Positions 7,452 to 10,094 of a DNA stretch of 10,094 nucleotides are shown piece after piece (the stretch's first letter is position 1; every line of letters begins with the position of its first letter). The position numbers and the translations under genes were made by a program. Source of the DNA: Verrucomicrobiota bacterium (GTDB lineage Bacteria; Verrucomicrobiota; Verrucomicrobiia; Chthoniobacterales; UBA10450); assembly GCA_003219335.1 (NCBI GenBank), contig QHOF01000055.1:5774-15867 (forward strand), read 5' to 3'. The notes beneath the pieces are model-generated. The model was not told the origin of the DNA. It worked only from the letters and a program-made list of their open reading frames with translations, and did not search any database.

Positions 7452-7655
7452 ATGAGCGAAGACTCCATTCTGCAATACACGGATTTGGCCGCGCTCATTC
7501 AGATGGCAAAAGCCCGTGGTTGGCCAAACATCAGAGTTGTTCGAGCAATGTCTCCGGGGTTGCCCTACGGAGAAGCCTTGAAACTAGCGAGAAAAGCCGT
7601 GCCGCTGCTCGACATCAGCGTGTCGGAGTTCTTGCGGCTGCGAAAGAAGGAGTAA
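7452..7655 (+). CDS. Small hypothetical protein (67 aa)
   Basis: I do not recognise this product. It is a soluble, mixed-charge protein with no signal peptide or membrane segment: an acidic N-terminus (MSEDS), a helical-looking first half (ILQYTDLAALIQMAKARGW), a Pro/Gly turn (MSPGLPYGEA), a second helix and a basic end (LRLRKKE). ATG 7452 is the first start codon after the in-frame stop at 7389-7391; there is only a poor, too-close GGCGG before it. The frame stays open and protein-like upstream to about 7392 (it would read EEARAKFWR just before the Met), so the start is uncertain. An operator-like palindrome lies upstream, and a convergent small gene ends 4 bases away. Function unknown. Confidence 0.6.
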   Translation: MSEDSILQYTDLAALIQMAKARGWPNIRVVRAMSPGLPYGEALKLARKAVPLLDISVSEFLRLRKKE

Positions 7656-7659
7656 AGGA

Positions 7660-7881
7660 TCAAGCTTGCTCCAGTTTCGCCAATAAACGCTCGCTATACC
7701 CGTCTTTACGAAGTTTCTCATAATTAATGCGGCCATCTTTCTTGAGCATATCCCGCTTCAGTGCGCGCAACAGATTTTTCGTGGCGTGATCCAGCAGTTC
7801 GGCCTCGGATTTTGAGTGTCGCTTCGCTGTCGTTTTCACGCCTGTAATTTGCGTTAAACAGTTGATCGATTCAATTGCCAA
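7660..7881 (-). CDS. Small hypothetical basic protein (73 aa, or about 59 aa from an inner GTG)
   Basis: I do not recognise this product. It is rich in Lys, Leu and Arg, with a probable helix across SEAELLDHATKNLLRALKRD and a C-terminal part GRINYEKLRKDGYSERLLAK. It has no membrane segment. The frame opens with TTG at 7881, which has no Shine-Dalgarno. An inner GTG at 7839 would give about 59 aa and lies just after a promoter-like pair (7853-7881), so the shorter form may be the real one. It converges on the 67-aa gene with 4 bases between stop codons. The charge and size would suit a nucleic-acid-binding or partner protein, but nothing in the sequence proves this. Confidence 0.5.
   Translation of the reverse strand: MAIESINCLTQITGVKTTAKRHSKSEAELLDHATKNLLRALKRDMLKKDGRINYEKLRKDGYSERLLAKLEQA
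7853..7881 (-). promoter_or_regulatory. Possible promoter for the small minus-strand gene
   Basis: On the minus strand, TTGGCA (7881-7876, 5 of 6 to the -35 consensus) and TTTAAC (7858-7853, 4 of 6 to -10) are exactly 17 bases apart. Transcription would begin close to GTG 7839, giving a very short leader and implying that the TTG 7881 start is wrong. Promoters in this lineage may differ from the sigma-70 consensus. Confidence 0.3.
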
Positions 7882-7944
7882 TTTCGCAGGCGCTCTGTCG
7901 GCGCGCGCAACATTGAGACCGTGGACATTGCTACGCCCGGCTTA

Positions 7945-7967
7945 CAAATTACCCGACCGGCAATTTG
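7945..7967. promoter_or_regulatory. Imperfect 23-bp palindrome upstream of tRNA-Glu
   Basis: The outer arms caaatt (7945-7950) and aatttg (7962-7967) are perfect inverted copies, and the inner core acccgaccggc adds three more pairs, giving 9 of 11 pairs around a central base. The cgaccgg-type core is reminiscent of TetR-family operators, but that is only a likeness. It lies between the small minus-strand gene and tRNA-Glu, two bases before the likely -35 of the tRNA promoter. Confidence 0.35.
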
Positions 7968-7969
7968 CC

Positions 7970-7998
7970 TTGCACGTGCGTAGTTGAATTCCGATATT
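7970..7998 (+). promoter_or_regulatory. Possible promoter of tRNA-Glu
   Basis: TTGCAC (7970-7975) and GATATT (7993-7998) are 17 bases apart, with the -10 matching 4 of 6 and the -35 only 3 of 6. Initiation near 8004-8006 would leave a 15-17 base leader holding the hairpin at 8004-8019 before the mature tRNA. Confidence 0.35.
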
Positions 7999-8003
7999 GC
8001 CCG

Positions 8004-8019
8004 TCCCGCGATTGCGGGA
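8004..8019. repeat. GC hairpin abutting the tRNA 5' end
   Basis: The arms tcccgc (8004-8009) and gcggga (8014-8019) pair perfectly around gatt. It ends one base before the mature tRNA start. It could be a dispersed repeat or part of the tRNA leader that affects 5' processing. Confidence 0.5.
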
Positions 8020-8020
8020 T

Positions 8021-8093
8021 GACCCTATCGTCTAGAGGCCCAGGACACCGCCCTTTCACGGCGGTAACACGGGTTCGAATCCCGTTAGGGTCG
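8021..8093 (+). tRNA. tRNA-Glu, anticodon UUC
   Basis: A complete cloverleaf is present. The acceptor stem gaccctA (8021-8027) pairs with tagggtc (8086-8092), with discriminator g at 8093. The anticodon stem ccgcc/ggcgg (8048-8052, 8060-8064) frames the loop ctttcac with anticodon TTC at 8055-8057. The T arm is acggg-ttcgaat-cccgt (8069-8085). The D arm contains the familiar tctagaggcccagga of bacterial tRNA-Glu. CCA is not encoded, so it must be added after transcription. It stands alone in this window. Confidence 0.98.
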
Positions 8094-8192
8094 CGCTCGT
8101 TGATATTCGTGATCGCCGGCGCGAACAAGTGCTCGGCCGGGCTTGACATTGGCGAATCGTTCAGATGAAAGGTCGGAGTTGATAAGTTCTAA

Positions 8193-8618
8193 ATGAGCTC
8201 GTTTCGCGAAATGTTCGGACAACTGTTGCACGCGACCGGGCAGAGCCGCGCACCTAAAACGGTTGAGATAGACGGCTGGTTCATTTTCGCTGAAGGGCTT
8301 CTCATTTTGCTGTCTCCGCAGCCGATTGCGGGACTGTTGCACTTTGGGCCGCTGAGTCATGACGGATTGACGTTTCTCCATTCAGCTGGAGTGCTCGTAG
8401 CAGGAATCGGGATGCTCTATTTCGTGAGCGGGCGGATGAATGCGGAGGGCTTCGTGTTCGCGACATTGCTGGATCGGCCGCTGGTGCCACCGATCATGGC
8501 GGGCCTGTGGTATTCGGGAAAGGTGCCCGGGTTGCTTGCGCTCGTGTTCGCAGCGCAGGAATTGGGCAGTTTTTTGTGGACGCTGCTGACCTGGCGCGCA
8601 GACCTGCGAGGAGAATGA
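8193..8618 (+). CDS. Small polytopic membrane protein of unknown function
   Basis: I do not recognise the family. The 141-aa product has a short polar N-terminus and about four hydrophobic segments (roughly residues 28-49, 60-80, 86-107 and 110-132), so it should be an integral inner-membrane protein. Loop features include SPQP between segments and LDRPLVPP before the third. The start is ATG 8193; a GGAG-like stretch lies about 15 bases upstream, longer than ideal spacing. A perfect -35-like TTGACA lies at 8143-8148, but with no good -10. Its stop overlaps the ATG of the HD-hydrolase gene (ATGA at 8615-8618), which points to shared translation and perhaps a shared task. Confidence 0.75.
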   Translation: MSSFREMFGQLLHATGQSRAPKTVEIDGWFIFAEGLLILLSPQPIAGLLHFGPLSHDGLTFLHSAGVLVAGIGMLYFVSGRMNAEGFVFATLLDRPLVPPIMAGLWYSGKVPGLLALVFAAQELGSFLWTLLTWRADLRGE

Positions 8619-9283
8619 GGAGCAAATCACCAAGAGAACTCCCAAAGACGAAGCGACACATGCAGTTTTCGCGGCAATTTGAAAGAGCGCTCGTGTATGC
8701 CACGCGAATTCACAGCGGCCAGTTCCGGAAGAAAACCAGGATTCCGTATGTAGCGCATATTCTCGGCGTCGCTGCCATCGCGCTGGAGTACGGGGCCAAC
8801 GAGACGGAAGCGATTGCCGCGTTGCTGCATGATGCGGTGGAAGATTGCGGCGGGGCGAAAAGATTGCGCGATATCAGGCGTCGCTTTGGTGAAAAGGTGG
8901 CCAGGATTGTTGAGGGCTGCACCGACACTGATCAAACTCCAAAGCCGCCGTGGTTAGAGCGAAAGAAAGCTTACGTGGCGCACGTCCCGAGCGCGTCTGT
9001 ATCGACGAAACTGGTTTCTGCGTCTGACAAGCTGCACAACGTGCGGGCGACCCTGATGACTTATCGCCGCGAAGGCGAAAAGGTTTGGTCGCGCTTCAAG
9101 GGTGGAAAGCAAGGGACCCTCTGGTATTACCGGGCGCTGGTGAAAGCTTTTGGCGACACGAAATCCCCAAAGCTTTCGGGACTCGTGCAAGAGTTCGATC
9201 GCACATTGAGCGAATTGGAAAGGCTGTCGAATAAAGGAGCACAAGTTACCCAGCCGCCCCCCCACCTGATCGGCGAAGATTAA
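8615..9283 (+). CDS. Stand-alone HD-domain hydrolase of the RelA/SpoT hydrolase type
   Basis: Counting from ATG 8615 the product is 222 aa. It carries the metal-binding pattern of the SpoT-like HD fold: H33 in IHSGQFRKK, H48 in IPYVAHILGVA, H72-D73 followed by E76-D77 in ALLHDAVED, and D138 in SASDKLHNVRA. There is no synthetase or regulatory (TGS/ACT) domain, so it is hydrolase-only. (p)ppGpp or another pyrophosphorylated nucleotide is a possible substrate, but family members of this size are poorly characterised. ATG 8615 is chosen because it overlaps the previous stop; GAGGAG lies only one base before it, so ATG 8660 (MQFSRQFERA) is a real alternative. A longer start at 8507 would overlap the membrane-protein gene by 112 bases and is unlikely. 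The C-terminus contains a run of seven C (9257-9263) encoding PPP. Confidence 0.85.
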   Translation: MRSKSPRELPKTKRHMQFSRQFERALVYATRIHSGQFRKKTRIPYVAHILGVAAIALEYGANETEAIAALLHDAVEDCGGAKRLRDIRRRFGEKVARIVEGCTDTDQTPKPPWLERKKAYVAHVPSASVSTKLVSASDKLHNVRATLMTYRREGEKVWSRFKGGKQGTLWYYRALVKAFGDTKSPKLSGLVQEFDRTLSELERLSNKGAQVTQPPPHLIGED

Positions 9284-9287
9284 ACAC

Positions 9288-10094
9288 ATGGCCAGGAAAC
9301 CTATCCAGTTGTTAGGCCTGCACTGGCTGATGCTGGTGATCGCGGGCCTGTTGTTCTTGCTGGTGGCGACGTTCGTCGATCTCAAGCCGGTGGTGGATCA
9401 GAATTTCTTCTTTTCCACCAACGATCCCGGGATCCAGCAAACAAAAAAGATCGAGCGACGTTTTCCTTCACATCCGGAAGTGATTCTGGCGGTGTTGTCG
9501 CGCGATATTTCTTCGTCGCGATATCTGAGCCGAATTCAAAGACTCACGCAACGCGTCCACACGATCGGCAACGTCAGCGCGGTCAAGAGTTTGGCCGAGG
9601 GACCGAAAAGCTTTGAAGATGCGATCAAGAGCCCGTTCTGGAGCCGCTTGCTGATCGCGCCTGACCGGAAATCCAGCAACGTGATCATTTTCATGAGAGG
9701 CAAGCACACCGAGCAGCCGATCCAGCACCTCCAGCAGATTGTGCATGAGCTGGATGCGCCAGATTTTCATATTCACGTCGCCGGCCCGCCGTACGTGGTG
9801 GAAATGCTCCGCCGCAGTCTGGCGCACGATTTCCGTTACTTCAGTCTCACGGCGGTGGTGTTGTTTGGCCTAACGATGGCCGCATTGTTCCGGTCCATTC
9901 GCCTGTTTGTGGGAATGCTGTGCACTTGCACGAGCGCCGTTTTGTTGACTTTGCTTCTCCAATCAATCCTGGGTCACAAGATCGGGATCCTCACGGTGAA
10001 CCTCGGCACGATCGTGTTCGTGATTGCGTTGTCGCATCTCGTCTATATGACGTTCAACTGGCAAACGCTTGCCGATCGCACGCACCGCATTGGC
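9288..10094 (+). CDS. RND/MMPL-family exporter (N-terminal part, 3' end outside window)
   Basis: The first 269 codons are present. The product opens with a transmembrane helix (about residues 11-29) and a large periplasmic-type loop (about 30-180) containing FFSTNDPGIQQTKKIERRFP and ending in AGPPYVVEMLRRSLAHDF. Three more hydrophobic helices follow at about 183-201, 206-227 and 233-257. This order of one helix, a loop of about 150 residues, then a helix cluster is typical of RND-superfamily/MMPL exporters, which move lipids or hydrophobic compounds using the proton gradient. The substrate cannot be told, and the proton-relay residues expected in the fourth helix region cannot be judged with confidence here. 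ATG 9288 comes 4 bases after the HD-hydrolase stop, so it is probably in the same operon; no clear Shine-Dalgarno lies between. Confidence 0.88.
   Translation, partial: MARKPIQLLGLHWLMLVIAGLLFLLVATFVDLKPVVDQNFFFSTNDPGIQQTKKIERRFPSHPEVILAVLSRDISSSRYLSRIQRLTQRVHTIGNVSAVKSLAEGPKSFEDAIKSPFWSRLLIAPDRKSSNVIIFMRGKHTEQPIQHLQQIVHELDAPDFHIHVAGPPYVVEMLRRSLAHDFRYFSLTAVVLFGLTMAALFRSIRLFVGMLCTCTSAVLLTLLLQSILGHKIGILTVNLGTIVFVIALSHLVYMTFNWQTLADRTHRIG

Noticed and set aside
8091..8125. Terminator after tRNA-Glu (tcgcgc and gcgcga arms)
   Set aside because: The loop is over 20 bases and no T-run follows.
8507..8614. Extension of the HD hydrolase to a start at 8507
   Set aside because: It would overlap the membrane-protein gene by 112 bases, and the extra Arg/Ala-rich residues read as an out-of-frame translation of that gene.
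1..10094. CRISPR array, insertion sequence, prophage or defence island
   Set aside because: No regularly spaced repeats, transposase, integrase or phage gene was seen, and no attachment-site duplication at the tRNA.

Overview
The window looks like ordinary chromosomal DNA from a Gram-negative, moderately GC-rich bacterium. The lipid A/Kdo gene waaA shows an LPS-bearing cell. The mix of genes, the short hairpin repeats between genes, the frequent GTG starts and the weak Shine-Dalgarno sequences remind me of soil Verrucomicrobiota (Chthoniobacterales/Spartobacteria-like). That placement is inference from memory of such genomes, not a search.

Layout. Positions 1-2554 (minus) hold most of glnE, the two-headed adenylyltransferase/adenylyl-removase of glutamine synthetase; its 3' end lies outside the window. 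A 326-base gap (2555-2880) with no credible gene but several hairpins separates it from a diacylglycerol-kinase-family lipid kinase (2881-3759, minus). Across a 61-base divergent region starts a plus-strand cluster: an AsmA-like membrane-anchored protein (3821-5407), rsmD (16S rRNA m2G966 methyltransferase, overlapping by 4 bases) and, after 91 bases holding a possible terminator, waaA (Kdo transferase, 6086-7384).

Positions 7385-8192 form a gene-poor stretch. It holds a 23-bp operator-like palindrome, two convergent small hypothetical genes (67 aa plus, 73 aa or shorter minus), a second imperfect 23-bp palindrome, a short GC hairpin, and a tRNA-Glu(UUC) at 8021-8093. The last part (8193-10094, plus) reads as a tight operon: a small polytopic membrane protein, a stand-alone RelA/SpoT-type HD hydrolase coupled to it by ATGA overlap, and the first 269 codons of an RND/MMPL-type exporter, cut by the window end.

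Several genes concern the envelope (lipid kinase, AsmA-like protein, Kdo transferase, RND exporter), with nitrogen regulation (glnE), ribosome maturation (rsmD) and a possible nucleotide hydrolase beside them. I found no phage, IS element, CRISPR array or defence island, and no clear evidence of an undescribed multi-gene system. The items most worth checking are the two palindromes around the small genes, the dispersed hairpins, and the membrane protein/HD hydrolase/exporter cluster.
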